From: Streptomyces nitrosporeus
Lineage (GTDB): Bacteria; Actinomycetota; Actinomycetes; Streptomycetales; Streptomycetaceae
Length of the DNA: 64,000 nucleotides
Assembly: GCF_008704555.1 (NCBI RefSeq)
Contig: NZ_CP023702.1
Span: forward strand, 1,612,001-1,676,000
Direction of reading: 5' to 3'
The notes beneath the pieces are model-generated. The model had not been told where the DNA came from and searched no databases. It saw only the letters and a list, made by a program, of their open reading frames with translations. This document shows, in pieces, positions 1-8,265 of the stretch; positions within the stretch are counted from its first letter, which is position 1, and each line of letters opens with the position of its first letter. The translations under genes and the position numbers were made by a program.

Positions 1-344
1 AGGAAGCTGTGCTCGCCGTACTCCTCCCAGATGTGCCCGAGGTCGTCCAGGGACTTCAGGGACGCCTCGATGAGGGCCGTGGCGCCGTTGTTGACCTTGT
101 ACAGGCCGCGCATGGACGGCAGATGCTTCACGTCCATGTCCCAGACGAGGTTCTCGACACGGTGGTCGAAGGAGTAGAGGCTGATCCGGGTCTCGTGGCC
201 GAGGCTGTCCGACTCGGCCTTCAGTCCCGCCACGAACTCGTCCACGACGCGGATGAGCTGGCCTTCGTGCGGACGCATCGAACCCGAGCAGTCCACGACC
301 AGCGCGACGTGGTTGACCTTGTGCTGAATCCTGTTGGCGGCCAT
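1..344 (-). CDS. VWA-domain protein, N-terminal part (runs off the window)
   Basis: The minus strand from the ATG at 344 reads into a von Willebrand factor A domain. The metal-ion-dependent adhesion motif DxSxS is visible as DCSGS about residues 19-23, after a hydrophobic strand (HVALVV). It is followed by typical VWA elements such as ISLYSFDHRV and a conserved NNGATAL segment, whose threonine would be the third metal ligand. Only about 114 residues are present; the rest lies to the left of the window. No signal peptide is seen, so it is probably cytoplasmic, like the VWA partners of MoxR-type ATPases or stress proteins. The partner and role cannot be seen from here. The gene diverges from the small gene starting near 456. 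Confidence 0.8.
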   Translation of the reverse strand, partial: MAANRIQHKVNHVALVVDCSGSMRPHEGQLIRVVDEFVAGLKAESDSLGHETRISLYSFDHRVENLVWDMDVKHLPSMRGLYKVNNGATALIEASLKSLDDLGHIWEEYGEHSF

Positions 345-455
345 GCTTCCGCTCCCCCTCCGACGTTCCCCGAGTGATGTCTTCACCCTAGGAGGGGGCT
401 CTGACAACGGGACCCGCCGAACCGTCAGTGCGGGAAGGTACGGGGCGGGCGGGTG
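345..455. promoter_or_regulatory. divergent intergenic region
   Basis: This 111-bp gap separates two divergent genes and should hold both promoters. I see no clear palindrome or strong -35/-10 pair. Confidence 0.3.
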
Positions 456-737
456 ATGACGGAATCGCGGAACTCGGCGCTCCGGCACACGACGCCGGAG
501 CTGCCGGGCCGCCGCCCCGAGCCCGGTCTGCTGCTCCTGCGCGATCTGCGCGAACTGCATCTCGCCGCCGCGCACAACTCGTTGCACTGGAAGATGCTCG
601 CCCAGGTTGCCCAGGCCACCAGGTCCACCGGACTGCTCGACCTGGCCTCGTCCTGTCATCCGCGGACGCTGCGCCAGATGCGCTGGACCAACACCATGAT
701 CAAGAACCTGTCTCCCCAGATCCTCAGCAGTCTGTGA
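456..737 (+). CDS. small conserved-looking hypothetical protein
   Basis: A 93-residue protein of unknown function. The start is ATG at 456, with an in-frame GTG just before it at 453; a G-rich stretch upstream gives no decisive ribosome site. The middle is rich in Leu, Ala and His (ELHLAAAHNSLHWKM), and the C-terminal half is basic and helical, ending MRWTNTMIKNLSPQILSSL. There is no signal peptide, membrane segment or recognisable catalytic motif. Frame and codon use look genuine for Streptomyces. It lies 128 bp upstream of the DUF5133 gene on the same strand, with its own apparent ribosome site between them, so an operon is possible but not shown. Confidence 0.5.
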   Translation: MTESRNSALRHTTPELPGRRPEPGLLLLRDLRELHLAAAHNSLHWKMLAQVAQATRSTGLLDLASSCHPRTLRQMRWTNTMIKNLSPQILSSL

Positions 738-865
738 CCCCGGGGACGGAACCGGGAACGGGACGCGCGTAGGGAGGCATAGGGGGCGGGGGCCGGGGTA
801 GACGGGCCGATGACCGGCCCGGACGGCAGACGGAACCCGGACGGCAGACGGAGAAGGAGACTTCG

Positions 866-1093
866 GTGTTGATGGCCCACCCTGCGGTGCTGCAGAACCT
901 CATCGAGCAGTACGACACCCTGCGGATTCTGCACGCGGAGAACGGCGACCCCGATGTCCGGCAGCGGATGAACGACGTCGCCTACACGCTCTGTGTCTCC
1001 ACCGGCACCCGTGACGTCGACACCGCTCTGATCGTCGCACGCCACCGGCTGCCCGGCGGACGCGTCCAGGACGACTCCGTCCTCACCGGCTGA
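866..1093 (+). CDS. DUF5133-family small protein
   Basis: A 75-residue protein matching the Streptomyces DUF5133 pattern: an N-terminal HPAVLQNLIEQYDTL helix, a central segment with acidic residues, then a block ending RDVDTALIVARHRLPG. The function of the family is not known; members are small, probably cytoplasmic, and frequent near regulatory or developmental genes. I place the start at GTG 866 because AAGGAG lies six bases before it; TTG 869 and ATG 872 are in frame but less well spaced. A strong hairpin terminator follows directly after the stop codon. Confidence 0.7.
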   Translation: MLMAHPAVLQNLIEQYDTLRILHAENGDPDVRQRMNDVAYTLCVSTGTRDVDTALIVARHRLPGGRVQDDSVLTG

Positions 1094-1101
1094 AAAGGTC
1101 C

Positions 1102-1156
1102 GGAGCCCCCGCCCGTACGCCGGAGCCCCCTCCCCGGCGTACGGGGCGGGGGCTCC
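1102..1156. terminator. bidirectional hairpin terminator
   Basis: The arms 1102-1123 and 1134-1156 pair along about 22 bp with one bulged G near 1143 and a ten-base loop. It sits between the convergent DUF5133 and NACHT genes and can serve both. There is no U-tract, as usual in Streptomyces. Confidence 0.75.
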
Positions 1157-1186
1157 GCGCGTCCGCCGGGGAGGGCGGAGCACCGC

Positions 1187-3550
1187 TCAGGGCCGGTGCG
1201 GGGAGCGGCCGAGGTGGTGCTGGAGGTGGGTGTGGCGGAACTGGTAGACGGCGCCCGTCCGCCGGAGGACGCCCCGGTGGTACGCGTCCTTCAGGAACGC
1301 GGCGGTGTTCCAGGGCAGCTGGCCCCGGAGGGGCAGCAGGAGGCGCGCGAAGACCATCCACTGCCCCCACGCGGTGAAGCACAGGGCGTACGAGAGGCCG
1401 CCGCCGACGCCGCCCACCGTGCCGATGACGACCGCGTCCTGCGGCAGCCACAGCAGAGGGCCCAGGACGGGGTCCAGCAGATCGGTGACCAGTCCTCCGC
1501 CGAAGGCGATCGTCAGGGCCAGCGCGGGAGCGATGACGGACAGCTGGCTCCGTACCGCCCTGCGGTTGGCGTCCAGGAGGCTGTCGGGTGTGGCCGCGGA
1601 GGACACGTCCAGGGGTGCTTCCAGCATGGCGGCCAGTCCGAAGACCGTGCCGAAGGCGGTGCCGAAGATCAGCCCGAGGAGCAGTCCGTCGGTCGCGAGG
1701 ACCCGGAGCACCTCGGGCGACGTGAGCGGCCAGTCGAGGTAGAGGACCCGTTGCAGCGTGCTGGTGCAGGAGACGCCGATGCCCATGGCGAACCCCGCCA
1801 GCAGCATCGCGCCGAAACGGGTGGCGAACGTGCGGGCCGGCGACCGTCCGGCGCCGAGTCCGCCGCGCAGGCGCAGCCGTGTGCGCGAGGGGGCGAAGAC
1901 GCTGCCGCCGAACGTGGTCATCCCCGCGTACAGGGCCCCGCAGGTGATTCCCGCGCCGAGTCCCAGGGCGGCCCCCTGGGTCATCACCGCGACGAACTGG
2001 ATCTCGTGGAGGAACACGAAGATCAGCGCGTTGGCCAGCCAGACCGGCAGGGCGACGCACAGCGCGGACACCGCCGCCACGGCCAGCGCGCGGGTCGAGG
2101 TGCGCAGCGACCCGCTGATCTGCCACCACGCGATGTCCTGCCGCTCCCGGCCGGCCTGGTCCAGGTGGCGGGCGAGGTAGCCGAACCAGCGGTGGGCGCG
2201 CTCCGGTGTCCACTCCCGGTGCCGGCCGCCCCGGGCATGCTCCTCGGATGTGAGGGGCCGGTGGTCGGACGGGCGGGGCCGGTAGACCGCGGGTACGAAA
2301 GCGGCGAGCAGATGCCGCCGCAGGGAGTCCTCCGTCGGGAAGCGTGACCCGTCCGTCAGCTCCTCCGGGTCCCCGGCCCGCCCCTCGCCGTACACCGTGC
2401 GGGCCAGGAACACCATCAGCGGGGTGCCGAGGACCCGTTGGAGCCGGACGTCCGGGTCCGTCCGGCCGGTCAGGGCCCGGTTCCACGGGCCGTCGCCCGG
2501 CGGGGCGGAGCGGGTGGCACGGGGCATGTAGTCGAGGAGGTCGGCCGGAGTGATCCCGGTCAGCTCGACCGCGGCAGCCCATTTCAGGGGCGTCACCGCT
2601 CCGTCCCGCGTGGGCCGTACGGCCTTCTCGTACTCGTCCGGGCGGCTGGTCAGGACGAGCGGCAGCGACGTCCGGTCGAGTTCGTCGAGCGCCCGGCGCC
2701 GCAGGCCCTCGGCCATCTCGTCGAATCCGTCCAGCACCGGGAGTACGTGGCCGTCCTCGACCAGCGCGGCGGCCAGCGTCCCCGCAGTGGACGAACCGCG
2801 GGCCAGGTACGGGTAGTCGCGCAGTAGCCGCCCGGTCAGCCAGCCGCGCAGTGTGTGGACCGTCGGGTCCCAGGAACCGATACCGAAGATCACCGGTACG
2901 GGGTCGGCGCCGGTGCGGGCGCCGTCCTGGAGGAGATCGAGGACGAGCCGGACCGCGAGCACCGATTTTCCCGAACCGGCCTGGCCGAGGACCACCAGCC
3001 GCCCCGAACCGATGCTCCGGTACAGGTCGCCGATGCTTCGCTGGTCGCCGCCCAGGTCCAGGGGCTCGGCCACGGCTCCCGGCGGAAGGCGCCGGATGTT
3101 CGCGTCCAGGTCGGTGATCCCGGTGGACACGGAGCGCCAGCGCACCGGGAGCGGGTACGGGTCGAGGACCAGGCGCTGTTCTTCCTCGCGCCGCAAGCGG
3201 CGCCCGGTTTCCGTGGCCAGATCGGCGGCGGCTTCGGAAAGACGGCTGTTCGCGGGCCGGGAGAAGGGCCGGCGGATTTCCGGCGGGGAGGGTTCTTCCG
3301 CGACGGTTCCGAGTGGGTCCTCTTTCTGGATCCCGGTGAGCAGAGCCGCTATTCGCCCCCGGTCCTCGGTGTTCGGCTCCATGGCGTCGAGCAGCCGGTT
3401 CACGGTGTCCCTGCGGACGTTACGGGATTTCCCGGTCTCGATCCGGCTGATGTGGGTCGCGCTGATTCCGGAGCGCTCTTCCAGCTTCAGCTGGCTCAGT
3501 CCCGCCTTCTCCCGCAGTTCCCTCAGTAAGGGGCCGATCTCGTCAGCCAC
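1187..3550 (-). CDS. XRE-family HTH / NACHT NTPase with C-terminal membrane domain
   Basis: A 787-residue three-part protein. Residues 1-65 form an XRE helix-turn-helix (LRELREKAGLSQLKLEERSG, then ISATHISRIETGKS). Residues about 150-400 form a STAND-class NACHT NTPase with Walker A GQAGSGKS near 187-194, Walker B VLPVLDGFDE near 267 and a downstream TSRPDE sensor. Residues about 490-760 contain several long hydrophobic helices, so the C-terminus is membrane-embedded. The start is GTG 3550 with AAGGGA six bases before it. STAND NTPases are signalling switches and some act in phage defence; the ligand here is unknown. A perfect 20-bp inverted repeat lies 51 bp upstream and may be its own operator. 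No effector or partner gene is adjacent. Confidence 0.8.
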   Translation of the reverse strand: MADEIGPLLRELREKAGLSQLKLEERSGISATHISRIETGKSRNVRRDTVNRLLDAMEPNTEDRGRIAALLTGIQKEDPLGTVAEEPSPPEIRRPFSRPANSRLSEAAADLATETGRRLRREEEQRLVLDPYPLPVRWRSVSTGITDLDANIRRLPPGAVAEPLDLGGDQRSIGDLYRSIGSGRLVVLGQAGSGKSVLAVRLVLDLLQDGARTGADPVPVIFGIGSWDPTVHTLRGWLTGRLLRDYPYLARGSSTAGTLAAALVEDGHVLPVLDGFDEMAEGLRRRALDELDRTSLPLVLTSRPDEYEKAVRPTRDGAVTPLKWAAAVELTGITPADLLDYMPRATRSAPPGDGPWNRALTGRTDPDVRLQRVLGTPLMVFLARTVYGEGRAGDPEELTDGSRFPTEDSLRRHLLAAFVPAVYRPRPSDHRPLTSEEHARGGRHREWTPERAHRWFGYLARHLDQAGRERQDIAWWQISGSLRTSTRALAVAAVSALCVALPVWLANALIFVFLHEIQFVAVMTQGAALGLGAGITCGALYAGMTTFGGSVFAPSRTRLRLRGGLGAGRSPARTFATRFGAMLLAGFAMGIGVSCTSTLQRVLYLDWPLTSPEVLRVLATDGLLLGLIFGTAFGTVFGLAAMLEAPLDVSSAATPDSLLDANRRAVRSQLSVIAPALALTIAFGGGLVTDLLDPVLGPLLWLPQDAVVIGTVGGVGGGLSYALCFTAWGQWMVFARLLLPLRGQLPWNTAAFLKDAYHRGVLRRTGAVYQFRHTHLQHHLGRSPHRP

Positions 3551-3600
3551 TTCGAGTCCCTTCCGCCTGGTGATCCGGGCGCCGCAGTCTACCGGGACGG

Positions 3601-3620
3601 CCTTGACCTATATGTCAAGG
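3601..3620. promoter_or_regulatory. inverted repeat, candidate operator of the XRE-NACHT gene
   Basis: CCTTGAC and GTCAAGG are perfect 7-bp arms around six A/T-rich bases. The site lies between divergent genes and also contains a TTGACA-like -35 on the minus strand. Autoregulation by the HTH domain of the NACHT protein is inferred. Confidence 0.5.
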
Positions 3621-3765
3621 CGCATGTCATGGCCTCCTTCCCGGCCCGGTGCCACGCTCGGAGCCACCTGAACCGCCCGTGCCGCAGGGGGGAGATCGGC
3701 TGCCGTGCCGGACGGCCGGACGGCCCCTGGCGCGGGCAGCGCGTGTCAAGAGAGCAGGAATCGAC

Positions 3766-3993
3766 ATGGCCTATCGCTACTGGTGCGGTGAATGCCGCCA
3801 TCGGTCCCCGTGGCTGCGTGAGTACGAGATCGAACAGGCGCACACCGACCATTACGTGGCCGAGCATCCGCGGATCGCACCGGAGGGACGGATCGAAAGC
3901 AACGGAAAAAACTCCGAAGGGGCATCAGGATACCTGCTGGTACTGGTCGTTCTCGCCCTTCTGCTGATTCTTCCGGCCGTCTTCCAGCGGTGA
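3766..3993 (+). CDS. small CxxC protein with C-terminal membrane anchor
   Basis: A 75-residue protein of unknown function. The N-terminus (MAYRYWCGECRHRSPW) carries a CxxC pair typical of a half zinc ribbon, followed by a His-rich stretch (HTDHYVAEH). The C-terminal 20 residues (YLLVLVVLALLLILPAVFQ) form one strong transmembrane helix. The start is ATG 3766, preceded by AGCAGGA at good spacing; longer in-frame starts upstream have no ribosome site. A tail-anchored cytoplasmic metal-binding protein is a fair reading. It is transcribed away from the NACHT gene and lies 72 bp before the secreted esterase. Confidence 0.6.
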   Translation: MAYRYWCGECRHRSPWLREYEIEQAHTDHYVAEHPRIAPEGRIESNGKNSEGASGYLLVLVVLALLLILPAVFQR

Positions 3994-4065
3994 TCCGGGC
4001 CGGTCGCGAGAGCTCCGGGACAGTGATGCCGACCGATGAGAGAAACGTGAAAGGCAGGAATCACC

Positions 4066-5154
4066 ATGACCCCACCGCCGTCCCGTGCCCGGCACCGCGT
4101 CCGCCGGGCCCTGTCCACCGCCGCCGCCGCGGTCGCCGTACTCGGTGCCCTGGCCGTGCCGCCGGCCCACGCCGGCGCATCGCAGGTCCCCGTCTTCCGT
4201 GACGGGTTCGGCCTCACCCAGGTCGCCGACGGTTCCGTGGTCCGCGGCGATACGGACTTCACCCTCACCGTCACCTCCGCCGAGGTCACAGGCCCCCACC
4301 GGATCCGGGTGTTCCTGCCCTCGGGGTACGCCGCGGACCCCGGACGGCGCTGGCCCGTCACGTACTTCCTGCACGGCGGTCCCGGCACCGTCGACGACGT
4401 GGCGGCGGTGCCGGCCCTGCGCTCCGACGACATGATCACCGTGGTGCCCGACGGCGGACGGAAGGGCTGGTACGCCGACTGGGTCATGCAGAACACCGCG
4501 CTGGGCGCCGCCGACTGGGAGACCTTCCACCTCGAACAGGTCGTCCCGTTCATCGACGCCAACCTCCGCACCGTGCCGGACCGCGCCCACCGCGCCGTCT
4601 CCGGGCTGTCCATGGGCGGCAGCGGCGCACTGCACTACGCCGAGGCCCGGCCCGACCTGTTCGGCCACGTGGCCGCCCTGTCCGGCGGACTCGACTTCGG
4701 CATGGCGGAGTTCCGCGCCGCGGTCCTGGCCACGGAGCTGAACCTGCCGGGCGCCTGGTGCGCCATCAGCTCCGCCGCCCCCGGTACCTGCGCGGACTAC
4801 GGCCCGTACGTCGACAGCGACGCGGTCTTCGGCTCGCCGTACCCGGTCCTCGGCGCCGACCGGGTCTGGAAGGCGTACGACCCCGCCGCCCCCACGAACC
4901 TGTCCCGCCTCGCCGACACCGGGATCACCCTCTACACCGGCGACAACGACCTCATCGAGAGCTACACCGCCCGGGCCGCGCACACCGTCAAGGCCCGTCT
5001 GGACCAGCTCGGCATCGCGAACCGCCTCGTCGACTACGGAAACGGCGCCTCCCTCTCCCCGGCCTGCAACGGCGGGCACACCTACGCCTGCTGGGCCCCC
5101 GCCTTCGCGGACTGGGTGCCGCGCGTGACGGCGGCCTTCGCAGCCGCCGCCTGA
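4066..5154 (+). CDS. secreted esterase (alpha/beta hydrolase, esterase D / antigen 85-like)
   Basis: A 362-residue secreted hydrolase. Residues 1-38 form a signal peptide (Arg-rich start, Ala-rich core, AHA-G cleavage site). The body has the esterase-D/antigen 85 fold: oxyanion strand YFLHGGPG near 100, nucleophile elbow GLSMGGSG with Ser at about 182, then HVAALSGGLDFG. GDNDLIES and a late His (NGGHTYACW) are candidates for the other triad residues. Cysteine pairs in the C-terminal half suggest disulfides outside the cell. The substrate is unknown. The start ATG 4066 has an AGGCAGGA site. A gap of about 40 bp and shared secretion suggest cotranscription with the next serine hydrolase. Confidence 0.8.
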   Translation: MTPPPSRARHRVRRALSTAAAAVAVLGALAVPPAHAGASQVPVFRDGFGLTQVADGSVVRGDTDFTLTVTSAEVTGPHRIRVFLPSGYAADPGRRWPVTYFLHGGPGTVDDVAAVPALRSDDMITVVPDGGRKGWYADWVMQNTALGAADWETFHLEQVVPFIDANLRTVPDRAHRAVSGLSMGGSGALHYAEARPDLFGHVAALSGGLDFGMAEFRAAVLATELNLPGAWCAISSAAPGTCADYGPYVDSDAVFGSPYPVLGADRVWKAYDPAAPTNLSRLADTGITLYTGDNDLIESYTARAAHTVKARLDQLGIANRLVDYGNGASLSPACNGGHTYACWAPAFADWVPRVTAAFAAAA

Positions 5155-5195
5155 CATTCCCGCGTCCGACCGACGCCTCATCAAGGAGAACCCGC

Positions 5196-6335
5196 ATGAC
5201 CACCCGTCGGAACAGAACCAGGCTCTCCGCCGCCATCGGCGCCGTGTGCGCGCTGACGCTGACGCTCACCGCGCACAGCGGCACGGCGTACGCCCGGTCC
5301 GATGACCACACAGCGACGCGCACGGCGCTCCAGGCACTCCAGGCCGGCGGCGGCCCGGGAGCCGCCGTCCACGCCGGCACGGAGGGAGACGGCTGGACCC
5401 TGTCCGCCGGCACCGGCACGTTCGGTGCCGACCGGCCGATCCGGCAGGACGAGCACCTCCTCATCGGCAGCCAGACGAAGAGCTTCACGGCCACCGTGGT
5501 GCTGCAACTGGTCGACGAGGGCAGGGTCTCCCTGGACACGCCCATCGAGACGTACCTGCCCGGTGTCGTCACCGGCAACGGTTACGACGGCACACGCATC
5601 ACCGTGCGGCACCTCCTCCAGCACACCAGCGGCATCGCGGCGTACAGTCCGGGCATCCCGTTGACGGTGTCGGTCCAGCCCCCGCGCAACCCCGACGGTA
5701 CGTACGATCCGCGTGCCGTCGTACGGACGGGGCTGAGCCTCGCCCCCGTCTCGGTGCCGGGCGCGAGCTTCACGTACTCCAACACCAACTACATGATCCT
5801 CGGGCTGCTCGTCGAGGCGGTCACCGGAGCACCCGCGCGCGAGGCGGTCCGGAGCCGCGTCATCGAGCCGCTGGGCCTCACCGGGACCTCCTTCCCCGCC
5901 CCCGGGGACCGCTCACTGCCCCTCCCGGCGGTCACCGGCTACCACGGGGCCCGGCTCGGCGGGGTCTCCTTCTGGACCCCCGCCGCGATCCTCGACCCGT
6001 CCCTCTACGGCAGCGCCGGGGCGATGGTGTCCACCCTGGAGGACGTGACGGCCTTCTACAGGTCGCTCCTCGGCGGTGAGCTCGTCTCGTCCGCATCCCT
6101 GGCCGAGATGACGGACACCACCGGCTTCGGCGTCGGCCTGGGACTCGCCTCCATACAGTTGTCCTGCGGTGTCACGGCATGGGGCCACGACGGCATGATG
6201 CCGGGCTACCTCTCCTACACCCTGGTCACGGAAGACGGCCGGTACGCCTCCACCATGACCAACGCCCTGTTCCGGCTCGGCACGCCCAAGGCCCAGATGC
6301 GCGAGGTCGCGGACACGGCCATCTGCGAGGGCTGA
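5196..6335 (+). CDS. secreted serine hydrolase, class C beta-lactamase / D-Ala-D-Ala carboxypeptidase family
   Basis: A 379-residue secreted enzyme. After a signal peptide (residues 1-33, TAYA-R cleavage) it shows the class C beta-lactamase / DD-peptidase set: SQTK with catalytic Ser92 and Lys95, YSN near residue 194 as the tyrosine motif, and HDG near 330 in place of KTG. The HxG form is common in DD-carboxypeptidases and esterases of this family and makes true beta-lactamase activity less likely. Peptidoglycan stem peptides or ester substrates are plausible. The start ATG 5196 has AAGGAG nine bases before. It follows the esterase by about 40 bp and ends at a strong terminator. Confidence 0.8.
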   Translation: MTTRRNRTRLSAAIGAVCALTLTLTAHSGTAYARSDDHTATRTALQALQAGGGPGAAVHAGTEGDGWTLSAGTGTFGADRPIRQDEHLLIGSQTKSFTATVVLQLVDEGRVSLDTPIETYLPGVVTGNGYDGTRITVRHLLQHTSGIAAYSPGIPLTVSVQPPRNPDGTYDPRAVVRTGLSLAPVSVPGASFTYSNTNYMILGLLVEAVTGAPAREAVRSRVIEPLGLTGTSFPAPGDRSLPLPAVTGYHGARLGGVSFWTPAAILDPSLYGSAGAMVSTLEDVTAFYRSLLGGELVSSASLAEMTDTTGFGVGLGLASIQLSCGVTAWGHDGMMPGYLSYTLVTEDGRYASTMTNALFRLGTPKAQMREVADTAICEG

Positions 6336-6345
6336 TCCCGGCACA

Positions 6346-6394
6346 CCGGTGGCCGCCTCCCCTGCCGGAACCCGGCGGGGAAGGCGGCCACCGG
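6346..6394. terminator. bidirectional hairpin terminator
   Basis: Twelve perfect pairs (6346-6357 with 6383-6394) continue after a one-base bulge into further G/C pairs closing on an AAC loop. It lies between the convergent serine hydrolase and DUF397 genes. Confidence 0.8.
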
Positions 6395-6430
6395 CACGGG
6401 GCCGGTCCGGCTCCTGGTCCGGGAAACGCC

Positions 6431-6640
6431 TCAGACGGCCAGGGTGCCGCTCTTCACCGCGGACACGAAGGACGACCAGTCGTCCGCCGCGAAGGTGAGG
6501 GCGGGGCCGTGCGGGTTCTTGCTGTCCCGGACGGGGACGAACGCGGTGAAGTCGTCGGAGACCTCGACGCACTGTCCACCGTCCTGATTGCTGTAACTGC
6601 TCGCACGCCAAGTCGCCACAGTCAGGTCGAGGGGTCGCAC
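6431..6640 (-). CDS. DUF397-domain protein
   Basis: A 69-residue DUF397 protein, recognised by WRASSYSNQDGGQCVEV near the N-terminus, a central VPVRDSKNPHGPALTF and the terminal FVSAVKSGTLAV. In Streptomyces these small proteins pair with XRE-DUF5753 regulators, and known pairs (for example BldB-like or WhiJ-associated systems) behave as toxin-antitoxin-like or developmental switches. The start is GTG 6640, preceded by GGAGGAA at five bases, so it overlaps the 3' end of its regulator gene by 19 bp and is surely translated with it. Confidence 0.88.
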   Translation of the reverse strand: MRPLDLTVATWRASSYSNQDGGQCVEVSDDFTAFVPVRDSKNPHGPALTFAADDWSSFVSAVKSGTLAV

Positions 6641-7464
6641 GGCACTTCCTCCAGAAGGCGCAGAATGAACTTCCGCGACTCGGCAGGGGTCAACGCCAGG
6701 TCGCGTACCGAATCATATGCGCGTTGCAGCTGCTCAACCGGGCTGGTTTCTTCGATGAGTTCCCCTCGGTACCCGTTCTCCGCGTAGGCCACGACACGCC
6801 CCTCCGTCAGACGAAGAAACATCACGTCGGTATTGGTCAGGGCGTGAAGCCCCACACTGAACGGTGCCACCTGCACCGTTACCCCGTCCCTCTCCCCCGC
6901 CTCCCTCAAGTACTCCAGTTGCTGTCGCCACTCACCGGCATCCCTCAAAGGGGACCTCAAGACCGCCTCGGACAGAATGGTGCGGAACTGAGGTGCGGCT
7001 TCGCCCGCCAGCAACTCCCGTCGCCCTGTCCGTGCCTCGACCTGTTGGTCCAGGGTGTCGCCGCGCAGCCCTCCTGCGGCCAGCAGCTCCCTCGCGTACC
7101 CCGGTGTCTGGAGCAGACCTGGCACGATGCTCACCGCGAAGTGCCACAGGCTCGTCGCCTCCGCCTCCAGGGCCATGTACCGCCGGTACCGCTCCTTGAA
7201 CTGCGTCTGGTCGCTGATGGCCAGCTCCCACAGTGCCAGCAGCAACCCCGGTGTCTCGTAGTACTGGTCGAGCGCCTCCACGACCTCCGGGCCGCCGACC
7301 GTCTCGCCCTTCTCCATCTTGCCGAACAACGACCAGTCCCAGCCCAGCCGTTCACCGAGCTGACGCAGACTGTCGCCGCGCGCGGCGCGCAAGGACCTCA
7401 GCTCCTCCGCGAACCGTGCGCGGGGTTCCCTGCTGCGGCCCGTGACCGCCCGCCTCGTCGGCAT
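6622..7464 (-). CDS. XRE-family transcriptional regulator with DUF5753 ligand domain
   Basis: A 280-residue regulator. Residues about 15-75 form the helix-turn-helix (ARFAEELRSLRAARGDSLRQLG, then LGWDWSLFGKMEKGE). The rest is the DUF5753 domain, with hallmark segments SIVPGLLQTPGYAREL, RTGRRELL, ILSEAVLR and QVAPFSVGLHAL. This is the WhiJ-like class that pairs with DUF397 proteins. The start ATG 7464 has GGAGGG close upstream. It is followed by, and overlaps, the DUF397 gene. Target and signal are unknown. The small gene at 7639 diverges from it, so the 174-bp gap should contain both promoters. Confidence 0.88.
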   Translation of the reverse strand: MPTRRAVTGRSREPRARFAEELRSLRAARGDSLRQLGERLGWDWSLFGKMEKGETVGGPEVVEALDQYYETPGLLLALWELAISDQTQFKERYRRYMALEAEATSLWHFAVSIVPGLLQTPGYARELLAAGGLRGDTLDQQVEARTGRRELLAGEAAPQFRTILSEAVLRSPLRDAGEWRQQLEYLREAGERDGVTVQVAPFSVGLHALTNTDVMFLRLTEGRVVAYAENGYRGELIEETSPVEQLQRAYDSVRDLALTPAESRKFILRLLEEVPCDPST

Positions 7465-7638
7465 CTCACCCTCCGTGGAACGTGTGGAACGTGGCTCACC
7501 GCCGGGGAAGCACGCCCCGCCCCCGGTGTGTCACTTCCCTGACCGGGCCATTCTCGTAATGAGCCCCTCACGCACCGTAGTCCGGCGTGTGAGGCCGGGC
7601 AGAGGATTCCGCGAAAGAACAGCCGAAGGGAAACACCC

Positions 7639-7902
7639 ATGACTCCGCCGTCGCAGAAGCCGGCCCTCCCCCGCAGGACGGCCAAGATCCAGGAGGCATT
7701 CGATGCGCGCGACGACCTCGCCGCCGCCCTGACCGCCGCCGGCATCCAGCTGCCCGCGATGGATGTGCGTACCCCGTGGCCGGACACGGAGGGCGACGGC
7801 GGCGCGCGGCCGGCCCGTTACGCCCTCGTCCACCTCGGCGTCTGTTCCGCTCCCGTCGCGCATGCCCTCGCCTCGGCGATCAGGAACGGGACAGCCGGGT
7901 GA
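7639..7902 (+). CDS. small hypothetical protein
   Basis: An 87-residue protein of unknown function. It begins with a basic N-terminus, then a helical segment (IQEAFDARDDLAAALTAAG), and ends with YALVHLGVCSAPVAHALASAIRNG. This type is often found near XRE-DUF397 pairs in Streptomyces (family knowledge, not verified here). The start ATG 7639 follows GAAGGG. The stop overlaps the GTG of the next gene by three bases, so the two are translationally coupled. Confidence 0.55.
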   Translation: MTPPSQKPALPRRTAKIQEAFDARDDLAAALTAAGIQLPAMDVRTPWPDTEGDGGARPARYALVHLGVCSAPVAHALASAIRNGTAG

Positions 7903-8180
7903 CCGATGACGGCGTCCCCCGGATCGGGACAGCCGTGCACGACGGTGGCAGCGGCCGGGTGGGCCTGGTGGCGGGCTACGAGGGCCCTCGCCTCCGGCTC
8001 CGCCCGCTCGGCGGTGGCCGCGCGTGGGACGCGGACCCGGCCCGCCTCCGGCCGCTCGGCCCGGCCGAGCTGCTGAGCGCTCGCGTCGCCGAGGCGAACG
8101 CCCGCAGCCGTACCGGTCTCGGTCTCGGTGAGATACGCGGCTCCCCGCCTCCCGGCCCGGCGGAGGACGGCGTCCGGTGA
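7899..8180 (+). CDS. small hypothetical protein coupled to the preceding gene
   Basis: A 93-residue protein starting at GTG 7899 inside the stop of the preceding gene (GTGA overlap). It opens with a beta-rich segment (GSGRVGLVAGYEGPRLRLRPLGGGRAWDADPARLRPL) that resembles a small SH3/KOW-like barrel, followed by a helix (AELLSARVAEANARSR). The function is unknown. It ends about 85 bp before the convergent DUF1048 gene. The coupled pair, together with the divergent XRE/DUF397 pair, looks like one regulatory locus. Confidence 0.5.
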   Translation: MTDDGVPRIGTAVHDGGSGRVGLVAGYEGPRLRLRPLGGGRAWDADPARLRPLGPAELLSARVAEANARSRTGLGLGEIRGSPPPGPAEDGVR

Positions 8181-8265
8181 CGGCGCGGCACGCGCCTGTC
8201 CGCGCCGGGCCGAGGCGAACGAACCGTACGTGCGGGCCGTACCCACTCGTACGAGAGGACGGGGG

